NCBI RefSeq assembly: GCF_048544455.1
Contig: NC_133537.1
Coordinates: 13,701,541 to 13,765,540 of the forward strand
Source: Silene latifolia
Taxonomy: Eukaryota > Streptophyta > Magnoliopsida > Caryophyllales > Caryophyllaceae
Direction: 5' to 3'
Length of the DNA: 64,000 nucleotides
The notes under the pieces were generated by a model that was given only the letters and a program-made list of their open reading frames with translations, was not told where the DNA came from and did not search any database. Made by a program: the position numbers and the translations under genes. Positions 21,696 through 32,421 of the stretch are shown here, one piece after another (position 1 is the first letter of the stretch; the number at the start of each line of letters is the position of its first letter).

Positions 21696-23768
21696 TTAGC
21701 TGGCTTGCCAAAAGGAGAGAGCACACAAGATCCTCCCTTTCCAACCCTGCAGCATCCAGTTCTTATCCTCATCCACCACAAAGTCCTTCAGATAATTAGC
21801 CTTCGCCGTAGCCCTTGCTGTCTTGAAGAGCTCCCGGTCAAGCGGGAGCTGCTTTAACCCGGCCCTTGCTGACCGCACCTGCCACTGCTTGTACGATTCT
21901 GGCCTTTGAACCCTCTCAACACCCTCACATGCTACGATATTCAATAGCTCTTTCCCACTGATCTCACTCTCAATCAACTGTCTGGCATGGTCTTCTCGAG
22001 GTATAGTCGCTTCAAAAACTTCAAAAAGGGCCGAGTAATGGAACAGCGTCTCTTTAAACCGGGTTACAAAAAATGGTGCACTGAAGGTGCCATTGAGAAC
22101 CTCATGAACGAAAAGTTTCGGGTTTAATTGTTTAACTAGTTTCAAGAACGCGTCTTTTGAGCTATCAACCTCAACTGTTTCATCGAGTAGAGTCCCGGAA
22201 CGAATAATACAGTTGACTATCACTACTTCATCACTCTCAGTTTTTAGATCCTCAGGCTTGATGCTATTCCAAATCTGAGCAATAGATCGATATCTAAAGG
22301 GCACATTAAATCTCTCACAATACCCGGTCAAGCGACGTCCTGTAGCCTCAACCCTCTCTGCGGGTCGAAACCTGTGCTGGGGAAATTCAACCCCTGTGAT
22401 ACGGAGCTCCGGTGGGCCACCTGGACGATCTGAAAGGGCCTGGATCAGGCAGGGCCATTGCAGGCCTAATAGTATACCAAAATCAATTATGTGGACTTTC
22501 TTTGCAGTCTCAGCAAACTTCATGATTGTTCTGTTAGCAAGAAAATATGTCATCCTTTGGTAAGGAATTGCCTTAACATATGCCCTATAAGCCATTAGAA
22601 AATCAGATGAAGAGATTCGTGCATCAATTATGTTAGCAGTAACTGTTGAACCAGTCCCGGCTATGCGAGCCTCAAGAGCATTAGCAAAGTAATGGGAAAC
22701 CCTCTCAATGCTATCTCCATACGGAGAAGAATGCTGCCTTACCTGCTTAAGCCTCTCATTTGCACGCCTAAGATCAAAGTTTGCAACAGCTTGAGCACAC
22801 TGATTGAGCAGACCTCTAAGATCAACCTCTTCGACCAAATTACTCGACTTCTTGCCTCGCGTGCTTCTACCTTTAGACCCTTTGTTCGACAACTTCTCGC
22901 TCACTTCATTACATGACAAGCCACTCTTAAGTGTTGAATCATCAAAGTTGTGTTCCCTAGATAACAGAACATCATCATATTCCTCCATCTCAACATAATC
23001 TTCATTTGTAGATGCTTGAACCTTATTACCCCTACCATCGTCATAACCAACTTCATCCCTCTGACGGTCTTTCTTTCGACTTGGCAGATCCACCGGTTTA
23101 TACTCTTTTTCGGGGATAATGTCTGATGTAAGTGTGCTATCAGGGGAAGTCACTACCCTATCCTTTGAATAATCCCTATTGCTAGACTCAGACGACTGAG
23201 AATTCAACTGCAGAAAGGAATTAGCAAGCTCATCCAAACCAAGAAATTTCTCAACTGACGTTTCATTTGGCATCGTTTTCAACTCAAAGTTGATTTGACC
23301 ATTATGCTGAAACTTATTAAATCCGCTACTATCACCACAACTCCCATCAAAAACATCAACTTTGTGCTCAACATTCCGATTCAAAGACGTCGCTACTAGC
23401 TCATGATTATCCGGTGTATACCGCTCTCCAATAGCATCATACAGAGATTTCTCAGTCGCCTGCAATGCCCTATACTCCTGCTCAGTAGCAGGAATTTCAT
23501 CCAACCCATCTTCCAACAAAATATCACCCAGGAACTTGATACAAGCATCAGAAAAATCAGGGATTTCTACTGAATCTGCACTAGTATTCCAGCTATCACT
23601 AAAATCAACAAAATCGGGTTTCTTATCAAACAAAGCCGGGGTTCCGAAAACCCCACCATTTTCAACCTCACTAGCAAAGTTTTGATGATCTGAAAAGTTT
23701 AATAGAAATTCAGGATTGTATTTCAGCTCATTGTTTATTAATTCATGATCAACAACTGCTTCATACAT
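21696..23768 (-). CDS. GRAS transcription factor, scarecrow-like (LISCL type, SCL9/14/33-like)
   Basis: A complete single-exon gene of 690 residues, in the usual range for the LISCL branch. The N-terminal half (1-310) is acidic and disordered. It has the LISCL segment around 74-117 (CIKFLGDILLEDGL, then ALQATEKSLYDAIGERY) linked in relatives to transactivation. A basic stretch lies at 229-240 and 296-308. The GRAS domain fills 315-690: the first Leu-rich region from VDLRGLLNQCAQAV, VHIIDFG at 425-431, the second Leu-rich region, the PFYRE-like segment around 553-585 (FVHEVLNGTFSAPFFVTRF), RVQRPESYKQWQVR, and the SAW end WMLQGWKGRILCALSFW. It should be a nuclear regulator, in relatives tied to stress and hormone responses. 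No frameshift is seen. The start is the only ATG before the conserved N-terminus in this frame. Confidence 0.95.
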   Translation of the reverse strand: MYEAVVDHELINNELKYNPEFLLNFSDHQNFASEVENGGVFGTPALFDKKPDFVDFSDSWNTSADSVEIPDFSDACIKFLGDILLEDGLDEIPATEQEYRALQATEKSLYDAIGERYTPDNHELVATSLNRNVEHKVDVFDGSCGDSSGFNKFQHNGQINFELKTMPNETSVEKFLGLDELANSFLQLNSQSSESSNRDYSKDRVVTSPDSTLTSDIIPEKEYKPVDLPSRKKDRQRDEVGYDDGRGNKVQASTNEDYVEMEEYDDVLLSREHNFDDSTLKSGLSCNEVSEKLSNKGSKGRSTRGKKSSNLVEEVDLRGLLNQCAQAVANFDLRRANERLKQVRQHSSPYGDSIERVSHYFANALEARIAGTGSTVTANIIDARISSSDFLMAYRAYVKAIPYQRMTYFLANRTIMKFAETAKKVHIIDFGILLGLQWPCLIQALSDRPGGPPELRITGVEFPQHRFRPAERVEATGRRLTGYCERFNVPFRYRSIAQIWNSIKPEDLKTESDEVVIVNCIIRSGTLLDETVEVDSSKDAFLKLVKQLNPKLFVHEVLNGTFSAPFFVTRFKETLFHYSALFEVFEATIPREDHARQLIESEISGKELLNIVACEGVERVQRPESYKQWQVRSARAGLKQLPLDRELFKTARATAKANYLKDFVVDEDKNWMLQGWKGRILCALSFWQAS

Positions 23769-24117
23769 CCTTAATTTCTCTCAGACAATAGATCAAACAG
23801 GTGGTGTGCATAACCAAAAACACAGATAAAAAAGAATTCAACAAAACCAACAAAAACCCAGTAATTAAAGACAATTAATTGACTAATAAAACTATGAAAA
23901 TAAAAAAATTAGGAATTTTAATTATCTGGGTTATGTGTTGAAGATTATTGGTTTAGTGAGAAAACAGAGATAATGGAGTACAATGAACATGGAATTTGAC
24001 ACTGCCAACAGCCAAGTACATGTTTGTTGTAATGATGTATTCTGATAAAAAAAAATTACAAATGGGCGAAAGTTCAGCTTCATGGAAGCTGAAAAAATAT
24101 CGAAAGTCTTTTTAATT
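23769..24117 (-). promoter_or_regulatory. Upstream region of the GRAS gene
   Basis: AT-rich and non-coding. On the minus strand it is the 5' leader and proximal promoter. No unambiguous TATA box could be fixed. The foldback element starts about 350 bases upstream of the start codon, so the native promoter is short or includes transposon DNA. Confidence 0.4.
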
Positions 24118-25078
24118 CGGGGAAGTGGTGATATGTGAAATTAATCCCCATTTCCCTCAAAAAAAAAAAAAATTAATCCCCATAATTTTTAATTAGAGTA
24201 ATCTGGTCTCATAACTTACCTCATAAATGAAATTAAACCCCTTTATCAAAATCTGACGATAAATTCAATTTATCATATCAAAAAACTAAAAATGATTATG
24301 TTTTTATGAAAAATACAAAATAAAAGTATAAAAAAAAAAAAATTAAAAAAAGCATAAATTAGATAAAAAATTAAAAATACTTTACGATAATCAAACAATT
24401 ATTATTTTTATATAAAGTACATATTTTCAACTTTATTCTACAATTTTTGTAAAAAAATTTCAATTGCAAAATATTTTGTTAGGTAGTTGTGTTAAAATCA
24501 AAAGTCGGAATAAAAGAATTTCATGACAAAAAATATAAACATAAACAATATAATAAAAGGTCAAACCAATATTCAAAATACTCTATTTTTCAACATTTCA
24601 AAAAAATTCACAAAAAATTGTTAATTGTTTTTTTTTTTTCAAAAAATCATACCGAATTACATACGTGTGTAAAAAAAATTGAAAAAATATTTTGCAATTG
24701 AATTTTTTTTACAAAAATTGCAAAAACAAGTTGAAAAATCTGTGCTTTATATAAAAATAATAAATTGTTTTGATTTTTGTAAAGTATTTTTAATTTTTTC
24801 TATCTAATTTATTCTATTTTTTTTTTTTTTTTGTATTTTCATAAAAACTTAACCATTTTTACTTTTTTGATATGATAAATTGAATTTCTCGTGAGATTTT
24901 GATAAATGAGTTTAATTTCACTTATTATGTAAGTTATGGGTTTAATTTCACTAATTATGTAAGTTATGAGGCCAAATTACTCCAATTGAAAGTTGTGGGG
25001 GTTAATTTCACAATTGCACAAAGTTATGGGGACCAATCACCACTACAAAGTTATGTGGGTTAATGACCACTTCCCCGC
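24118..25078. mobile_element. Foldback (MULE-like) element with long inverted repeats
   Basis: Ends are CGGGGAAGTGGT (24118) and ACCACTTCCCCG (to 25078). The arms stay complementary inward for roughly 300-400 bases; for example, TCAATTTATCATATCAAAAA at about 24265 pairs with its complement near 24865. The centre is very AT-rich. The flanks CTTTTTAAT (24108-24116) and CTTTTAAT (25079-25086) are a near-match to an 8-9 base duplication, which fits the Mutator superfamily. There is no coding sequence; short frames inside are chance. Confidence 0.72.
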
Positions 25079-25659
25079 TTTTTAATCTTAAAACGGTACT
25101 ATCCGTCTTAAATGAGAATTTATGAATAAAAAAAGGGAGATTGACGAGGCCGTGATAAGTAAAATAGGGTAAGTCGACAAATTGCATAAAAAAGTACAGT
25201 AGTTATGTAACGAATAAAAACAAGGGGCGTAAAATAGTAATTTCGTAGCACTACTGAGTAATACTAATCTCATTTTATACGGTTTTAATTTAAGAGAAAA
25301 AAAATGTCATCATATCATTTTATCATAAAAAAAAAGTGATTACCGAATAAAAAGTTACTCCGTATAACTAAAATTGTTACAGAATACTATTATGCAATTT
25401 ATTCTAAAATGTTATTTTATCCGTTTTAACTTAAAACAATATCACCAGTTTAAAACGAGACTCAACGTTGCCGACCACGTGAATGTCATCACTCATAAGT
25501 CGTCCGTGCACATGGGGATTTGACACTTGGTTTTGGATCTGTACTTAATTTTGATGTTTCCAATGGTTCTGTTGGACTTTTAGTCCACGCTTGAATTCTT
25601 GCTTACTCGCGCAGTCGATCCGCGAGTTTGTATCAGCTTTATCCTACATTGCACAAATT

Positions 25660-25830
25660 CTCATTATAGACGGACACTATCCGTCTATACGTATAGACGG
25701 ATACCATTTTCCTCACAAAATACCCATTTGCCATAAAGTGAAAAGCACATGGAGGTGCCCCACCTTGTCCCCCCTACCCATTTTATTAGAGGTCTTTACC
25801 CGTCTGTTCGCCCCACCCGTCTATACCAAG
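25660..25830. repeat. MITE of the TATAGACGG family, copy A
   Basis: The left end CTCATTATAGACGG and right end CCGTCTATACCAAG are inverted repeats. Several internal TAGACGG/CCGTCTA motifs are present. About 171 bases, no coding capacity, within 2 kb upstream of the GRAS gene. Confidence 0.55.
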
Positions 25831-26113
25831 ACCTATTGCCTACATTGTTGTTAGCTAAAATTTAGAAAGGGTTTTTTTTAAATGTGCATTAAAGGCATAT
25901 AATAAGAAGCCGTATAAAGAAAATTTTAAGATTATTTCACTGGTAAATATGAGTTTTAACTCTAGTAATGAATCTTAAAATATATTGTAAGGGTGTTTAA
26001 GTTGAAGGATGGTTTATCTATTGAACTATGCATAAACTTAAATTATTAGGAAAAACGTGATCTACCAATATAACTAAAGTCCTCCACCAATCATGACAAT
26101 TTGTACACAAAAT

Positions 26114-26287
26114 CTTATTATAGACAGCACATATCCGTCTATAACTAAAGACGGGTCAAATACAATACCACATTCCTAATAGGACAAGCAACAAGTGGGG
26201 TGGTGGCCTAATAGGGGCAAAAAATGTCACCACTTTCAAGCTATTTGACCCGTCTTTAGCTAGACGGGTATATCCGTCTATAGCAAG
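26114..26287. repeat. MITE of the TATAGACGG family, copy B
   Basis: It starts CTTATTATAGACAG and ends CCGTCTATAGCAAG. ACTAAAGACGGGTCAAATA near the left pairs with TATTTGACCCGTCTTTAGCT near the right. Same size and layout as copy A, with a diverged centre. No clear target duplication. Confidence 0.6.
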
Positions 26288-26581
26288 ACTAGCTATAATT
26301 TGTATGTTAAGCCAAACAAAGCCAGCAGTAAAGTAATAAACCATCACAGTATCATATTAAGAGTTTTATATAAGCTGGTTTTACATTAATATAATTGTAA
26401 ATCGAATCCAAAACACAATTCTATTAATGATTAAAAGTGGACTTTTTATATAAGCTGGTTAGTAAAAAATCTTTTTTTACCATAAATTTGTAAACCATCT
26501 TACACAGCTATTTGTGTATCACACAAACCTTAGTGGACTATTTTTCTAAAGACTTGCTACCATGATGAACTCATTTCTAGT

Positions 26582-26746
26582 CTCTTTTAAAACGGATATA
26601 CTCGTTATAAAGTTAAATAAAGTCAAATATGTTAAATAAGATAAAAGTGAAATGTCTAGAAAATAACAAAATGTTTATCCTATCTATATAAGTGATTTAA
26701 TTTGATCCGTCTTAAGTTTAACATGAATATTTCCGTCTTAAATGAG
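26582..26746. repeat. Related MITE with TTAAGACGG ends, copy C
   Basis: The left CTCTTTTAAAACGGATAT and right CCGTCTTAAATGAG are imperfect inverted repeats with the same GACGG core as copies A and B. A further isolated end of the same kind (CCGTCTTAAATGAGAATTT) is at about 25102-25120. Remaining sequence between 25090 and 27400 is AT-rich with no gene that I can support. Confidence 0.45.
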
Positions 26747-27460
26747 AATTTGTGCTTACGTATAGCAAGGCTTAACCCAAGATGTCCTCTAATATTGTGA
26801 CAAGTGTACCAATCTGAATTGATTCCTTCTATATTTTACACTATTTTTTTATTATTGATTTAAGTGAAGACAAATCATAGTGATTAACGTTAATTAATGT
26901 GAGTGGATCAGCATTAAATTGTCATTAGCATGATATAATTGAAACCTAGATGCCGACATTTTCTTGTGTTTCGTTGGAAACAAATTGTAGACGATTGGCC
27001 CAGTCAAAAGGTTCACAGTTTTCACATGTATTAGGACATGTCAATTTAGTAAGTGCTGTAGTTATTATTTATTAAGTACAAGTACTTCCGACAATTTTTA
27101 AGGTTTGATGATTAGAAGAGACACCTTGTAAGCAGCTTGAGTTCGGTTCAGTAGAAGCTCTGTTCGTGCCAGCTTGATTCGAGTTCGAGGTCGGCTCAGG
27201 AACAAAACGAAACAAGAAAAAATGCTCTTTTGCTAGTTTCTCCTCATGGTGCTCTATGTTAGTTTCTAAGCATTTTATTTTTGTCTTGTCTACTTTATTT
27301 CTTCACATGTTTTAAGTTTGAAACAAAAACAAGTTTTAAAAGAATCCGCTTTTGAAATAATGCTCAAAAATAAAAGAATTGTCGTTTTGGGTCGGTTTTG
27401 AAAATATTTATCGAAATGGTGTCCACGTAGGCTCGGTTTTGACGAGCCTGTATGGGGTTT

Positions 27461-27752
27461 AAACACGCCATACGTATTGGCGTGTTTATTTCAGAAAACA
27501 CGCCATATCCAATGGCGTGTTTAATCAGTCTAAAATTCAAACCCAAAGTTAGTAGCAACATAAGGAAACAAAGGGAACACGCCATTAGCAATGGCGTGTC
27601 TTGTGAATGAAACACGCCATTACGTATGGCGTGTTTTAGCAGTACAAATTTCCAACCCAAATCCAGTGGTTGTGTTTTTGGAAAGAAAGAGAACCCGCCA
27701 TTACGTATGGCGTGTCTTCCTCAAGAAACCCGCCAATACGTATGGCGTGTTT
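27461..27752. repeat. Array of six palindromes in three ~115 bp units
   Basis: Six copies of AACACGCCAT(n)ATGGCGTGTT lie at 27461-27488, 27495-27522, 27576-27599, 27611-27635, 27692-27715 and 27726-27752. Centres are spaced about 35, 80, 35, 81 and 35 bases apart, so two palindromes per unit and three units. It lies just upstream of the MULE transposase leader and probably marks the sub-terminal or promoter region of that element. A role as transposase-binding site is inferred. Confidence 0.85.
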
Positions 27753-30407
27753 AAAGAGATTCCTTTTTTTTTTTTATCAAATTTCTATTTCCCGTCACTT
27801 TCTACCACAAAACACACACCATTCACCATCTCCGCCTCCCAAACACCCCAAGTGCGATAGAACAAACCTCACTCCCCTTCTTATTTCTTCACCTCACACT
27901 CATCTCCGGCGAATCTCCTGCGTGTCTCCGGCATTTTATTGGGTTTTTGCTTTGCAAATACATTCTACCTAATTAGTAAGGTAAACTAATTCTTTTAACT
28001 TATTTAATTTGATCTTTTGAATGTAGATTTAGCTTATTTTGTCTTCATTGTTGGTAATTATGTTGCTTTGTGCATAGATCTACAACTTATATGTGTTAAT
28101 TTAAGGTTGTTTAAAAAAACCCCAATTTCGAAACCCTAATTAGGATGAACGAGTTATGTATTTTAATTGTTGTTTAGGTATGTATTTTAGGGAAATTAGT
28201 TTATAGGTAGTTGATTTATACTAAATTTGTTCAACTTTTTTGTATAGAATGGAAATTTGTGATTTTTCTCTTATTTGTTATTGGGATGGAGAAGTGTTGG
28301 AGCAAAATGGATGTGTAACTTATAGATGAGGGAATCAATGTTTTATTCTAGCTAGTACAAAGATGACATATCTTGAATTAGTTGAAGAGATATATAAGGG
28401 AATCGGCGTTCAAAGTTTGGGTACTCAATTGAAGGTAATGATGAAATTTCCAAGTGCCGGGTGTTTCAAAATTGTACCCCTTAATAATGAGGGAGCCTTT
28501 AAAGCGTTATGGGCAAGTATTCGTCATTCACATGCTCCTTCAATGGACATATTTGTAGAAGTTTCCACTAGTCAAATTGTCACTCCTACACCAAGTATTA
28601 GGCTAGATGATGTTGCTCAATTTGTTTCACTTGAAACTAATGACGTAAATGATGGGGAATTTTATGGTAACTTAGAAGGTGATGAGATTGATGAGGAATT
28701 GGCAATACTTGATGAGAATTTGTTGGCAAATGAAGAAGATGGTGATGATGATCTTGTCTTTGCTAGTGCTCACATTGTTGAGTTTAATAAGATTGATCAA
28801 TTAGATGAGGATGAATTGAATAGCTGGAAAACTTGGGAAAATATGGTAAGATATGAACATGGGAAAGAGTTTGCGGTTGGACAAGTGTTCCCAAACAAAG
28901 CTTCACTTAGCGATGAGGTGACATCATATTGTGTTAAAGCAAATCAATTTTTCAAAGTTGCCGAATCAAAGCCTAATACTATTACCTTCAAATGTGGCCG
29001 GTCTCCTACACCATGTAATTGGCGGTTAAGGGCTACACAAAAAGACTTTCATTCTGAAGTTTTTACCATTGTCACATACAAAGGTCCCCATGATGAGTCT
29101 TGTGTTTGTGACATAGTACCTCAAGACCACATGAATTTGAAACGAGCATTCATAAGTCATGAGATTCGTAACCTTGTTAAGGGAGATTGGGGATATAAAG
29201 TAAACTCTGTTGTTACTTATATTTTAGATGAGTATGGTTACACAATTTTATACACCAAAGCTTGGAATGCAAAACAAAGAGCAATTGAGGAAATATTTGG
29301 AGATTGGGATAAATCATATGAGTTGCTACCTCATTTCATGCAAGGCTTAAAAGAATCTAATCCTGGCACTATTGTTCAATTTTATACAACACCAACAACG
29401 ATAGTTGGCCTTGGTTTATGTCTTGCATAAGAGTATTTGTTACCAAAATAAGTGGGTTGTGTGTCATTTCCGATAGACATAAAGGGATTATGAAAGCAAT
29501 GAGTGAAGTTGGCAGTGGGTGGGAGGAGTCGTATGCTTATCATAGAGTTTGCATTCGTCATTTGGCTTCAAATGTTAATACAAGATTTAGAAATAATGCA
29601 GTTAAAGAAATGTTTGGGTCAACGGCAATGCAATTACAAAACAAGAAGTTTGACATAGGATTTCATCGCCTAGGTGAGTTGGATAGAGAGGCACAACAAT
29701 ATGTTGTTGAAATTGGAATAGAGAAGTGGTCAATTTGCCATGATGGTGGACATAGATATGGAATATTGACTACTAACTTGGCGGAGGCATTTAATAATGT
29801 TCTTAAAGGAGCACGTTTTCTACCCGTAACAGCACTCGTAAAGTGTGTATTTTTTAGAGTTAATGCATACTTTGTTGAGCGACGTGAGTTTGCAAGGAAA
29901 CGATTGATGAAGGGGCTTCATTATAGTCCGAAGATTACAACCTTGTTGGAAGAAAATTGCAAAAAAGGAGCATACCATAAGGTTGTGGCTTTTGACCATG
30001 TCGGAGGGGTGTACCAAGTCACAACAAGTAGAGGTTCACGATCCATGTCACATGGTAACCATTTGCACACCGTTGATTTATCCAAGAGGACATGTACTTG
30101 TAACAAGTTCCAAACATACAAGTATCCATGTTCACATGTGTATGCCGTTTGTAAAAAGAAGGGTTTAAATGCTACTCAATTTGAGGACATCGCCTACACT
30201 ACCAGAGAACACTTAGCTTCATATGCTTCTAAATTTCACCCTTTGAAAGATGAGGCTTATTGGGGTCCTTACAATGGGCCTCAAATAGTGTGCGATGAGC
30301 AAAATAAAAGGGGAAAAGGAAGACGGAAGAATAAAAGATTTCTTAATGAAATTGATGAGAAGAGTAAGAACAAGGTCACATGTAGTTTGTGTCGTGGTTT
30401 AGAGCAT

Positions 30408-30710
30408 CCGCAAAGGTGAGGCTCCCCATATTTTCTCTTTCCTTTTCTTATTCGTCCACCTCATTTTCCACTAACTTTTCCATTTACCCTCCCCATTTTA
30501 TAACTACATCTATGCAACAATGAGGTTCCCCAATTCACACACAAAAATTTGGGAACCTCCCCAAAAGTAACACAAATTGCCTTACTTTTCTTTTGGAGAC
30601 CTTCCCTAAAAACAGTGGAGCCCCAAATGTTGGGGAGGTTGGTACAACAATGAGGAGCCCCATATGAGGAAAGAGAGTGTATATGGGGAGCTTGATTTCC
30701 ACCTTTGCGG
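30408..30710. mobile_element. MITE inserted in the transposase zinc knuckle
   Basis: The ends CCGCAAAGGTG (30408) and CACCTTTGCGG are inverted repeats, followed inward by a second paired segment (GCTCCCCATAT near both ends). About 303 bases, non-coding. The flanking CAT and CAC suggest a 3 base duplication with one change. It sits between Cys-x2-Cys and the His of the knuckle; without it the C-x2-C-x4-H spacing is regained. Confidence 0.75.
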
Positions 30711-30755
30711 CACAATAAAAAAAACTTGTACCATGAGAGTTAACAATTCACAAGG

Positions 30756-30865
30756 GTATTCTACTACTTACACTTGTCTTTAATTTTTTTTATTTCCATA
30801 ATTTTTTGGTATTATTTCAACATTTATTTTTATGCTAATCTAATAATCTTCTTTTAAATGTGTAG
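30756..30865 (+). other. Intron between transposase and PMD segments
   Basis: The donor is CAAGG|GTATTC. The acceptor AAATGTGTAG ends at 30865 after an AT-rich body. It joins the transposase zinc-knuckle exon to a Thr/Gly-rich tail exon. The PMD start codon (30871) lies six bases into that exon in another frame. Confidence 0.5.
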
Positions 30866-30870
30866 GAATA

Positions 30871-32421
30871 ATGGAACAACATCAACAACAAGGCCCGGTG
30901 AACCCGGAACTTCTCACACAACAAGAGGTACAGGGGGAGCAAGGCAATATTGGAAGGGGAAACGTTGGTTCCCTCCAATGTAGGTCACACTTAGTTTCGC
31001 ACAAGGGGTTTTTGGTAAGTGATCATGTAGTTAATTTCATTAGGGACACTCAGTTTTTTTTATTCATAGGTTAGTGGGGTTGAAGTTTAATGTGGATTTA
31101 ATAAGTGCTTTGGTTGAGCGATTGAGGCCGGAAATCCATTCATTTCACTTGACTATTGGCGAGGCTACTGTGACCTTGCAAGATGTTCAAGTGTTGTTAG
31201 GGCTACGGATTAGAGGGGATATTGTTAGTGGAACAACCGCTTATAATTGGCCCTTGTTAGTAACTGAACTCTTAGGCAAAACACCGGGTGTTGGAGACCT
31301 TAAGGGGGCTTCTTTGAGGATTGGTTGGTTGTTAGAACAATTTAGTGGTCTTCCGGAAGATGCAAATGAATATGTTCTACATCAATATGTGAGAGCATAT
31401 TTGCTTATCTTAATGGCAACTATCATGTTTTCGGATAAGAGTGGTAATGACATTCAAGTTGTTTATTTGCCTTTGTTGAGGGATTTGACCAACTTAGATA
31501 ATTACTCTTGGGGAAGTGCCGTACTTGCTACTTTATATCGCAATTTATGTAGAGCAAGCAACGTCAAGTCCAAAGACATTGGAGGTCCCCTTATTCTATT
31601 GCAATTGTGGGCATGGGAGAGGATTAGTATTAGTCGACCTACACTCATGGGACCCGTTAATGTTATTCATCATGGACCGAACCCATTAGGTTCTCAACAT
31701 CAAATAAGGATTGACTCATTGGGTCGTAGGTGGGTAAGTGTGAATCGTAAGAAGCCGGAAGGGGTGACCACACTAATTGGGTATAGGGATGCTTTCGATT
31801 CAATGCGACATGATCAGTTTACATGGCAACCTTACCCGACAGATTTTGTCTTTTTTGCCCGAGTTTTGTTATGATGACTCCGATGATTGGACAGTGATGG
31901 CACCTATGATTTGTTTCGACATTGTTGAGTGGCATTTTCCTAATAGGGTAGCTCGTCAATTTGGGTGGAAACAATATATCCCTTTAAATTCTAATACCGA
32001 ACCTAACTTGCACAAAGTTGACAAAAGGGGTGCCTCTTCACGGAATTGGATAGAAAAACATCAACCCTACATATCAAATTGGGTTAGGAGGGGTGATTTT
32101 CGGTTCCGTGGTGTAGAGGATGATAATGAAATGAGCTACTACGACCCTTACATGGTTTGGTACCGGGATCGCACTATTCTTCGTTTAAACCCTTTCCCCC
32201 AACAAGCTACTTATTAAGCACCATTTGGAGCCATACAATATCTTGTAAGTACACTTAATATACTTGTCTTTTAATTCTTAACCAATATATCATAAAATGT
32301 GATTTGCTTATACTACTTATTTTGTTTTAGGCGCATGGTTTCGTCAATGTCCATGATACATGTGATAAGGAGCTTCAACAAATGCCTCTTGAGGTGCCTC
32401 CTCATTTCCGCTCAATGGTTT
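30871..32421 (+). pseudogene. Plant mobile domain (PMD, MAIN/MAIL-like) gene, 5' part
   Basis: The PMD family includes host proteins MAIN and MAIL1, which act in nuclear gene silencing and genome stability, and many transposon copies. From ATG 30871 the frame starts GPVNPELLTQQEVQ and CRSHLVSH. A T-run indel near 31055 shifts it to 31074-31852 with HSFHLTIGEATVTLQDV, the core PMD signature, then GASLRIGWLLEQF and LLQLWAWERI. Another shift near 31855 leads to VEWHFPNRVARQFGW and the closing FPQQATY with an in-frame TAA at 32215. A GT-AG intron at 32245-32330 precedes the last exon, which is cut at GGTTT (32417-32421) by Gypsy-2. Each break is small, so error or recent decay are both possible. 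Confidence 0.85.
32245..32330 (+). other. Intron of the PMD gene
   Basis: The donor CTT|GTAAGT is at 32245 and the acceptor TTTTGTTTTAG ends at 32330. It joins GAIQYL to AHGFVNVHDTC, a typical place for the last PMD intron. Confidence 0.65.

Larger units (their letters stand above)
28249..30979 (+). pseudogene. MuDR/MULE-type transposase (broken)
   Basis: The start ATG at 28249 directly follows an intron-like acceptor (TTTTTTGTATAG). TGA interrupts at codon 27 (28327-28329) and the same frame then continues. Domains: N-terminal PB1-like region, acidic linker, MuDR DNA-binding domain (FAVGQVFPNKASLSDEVTSY, then FKCGRSPTPCNWRLRA), and catalytic domain. The catalytic domain lacks the stretch between QFYTTP and DSWPWFMSCI, including the first catalytic Asp. 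Later parts are intact: GLCVISDRHKGI (second Asp), NLAEAFNNVLKGAR and a SWIM zinc finger (CTCNKFQTYKYPCSH). The C-terminal C-x2-C-x4-H-x4-C knuckle is split by a MITE. An intron follows at 30756-30865, and the Gly/Thr-rich tail ends by 30979. Transposition activity is lost. Confidence 0.9.

Noticed and set aside
24489..24701. Lys/Asn-rich 70-residue frame
   Set aside because: Falls in the AT-rich loop of the foldback element; chance frame.
27461..27752. CRISPR-like array
   Set aside because: Repeats are palindromes with two alternating spacings in a plant sequence with transposase and introns; not a CRISPR array.
30461..30715. 84-residue minus-strand frame
   Set aside because: Lies inside the non-coding MITE.
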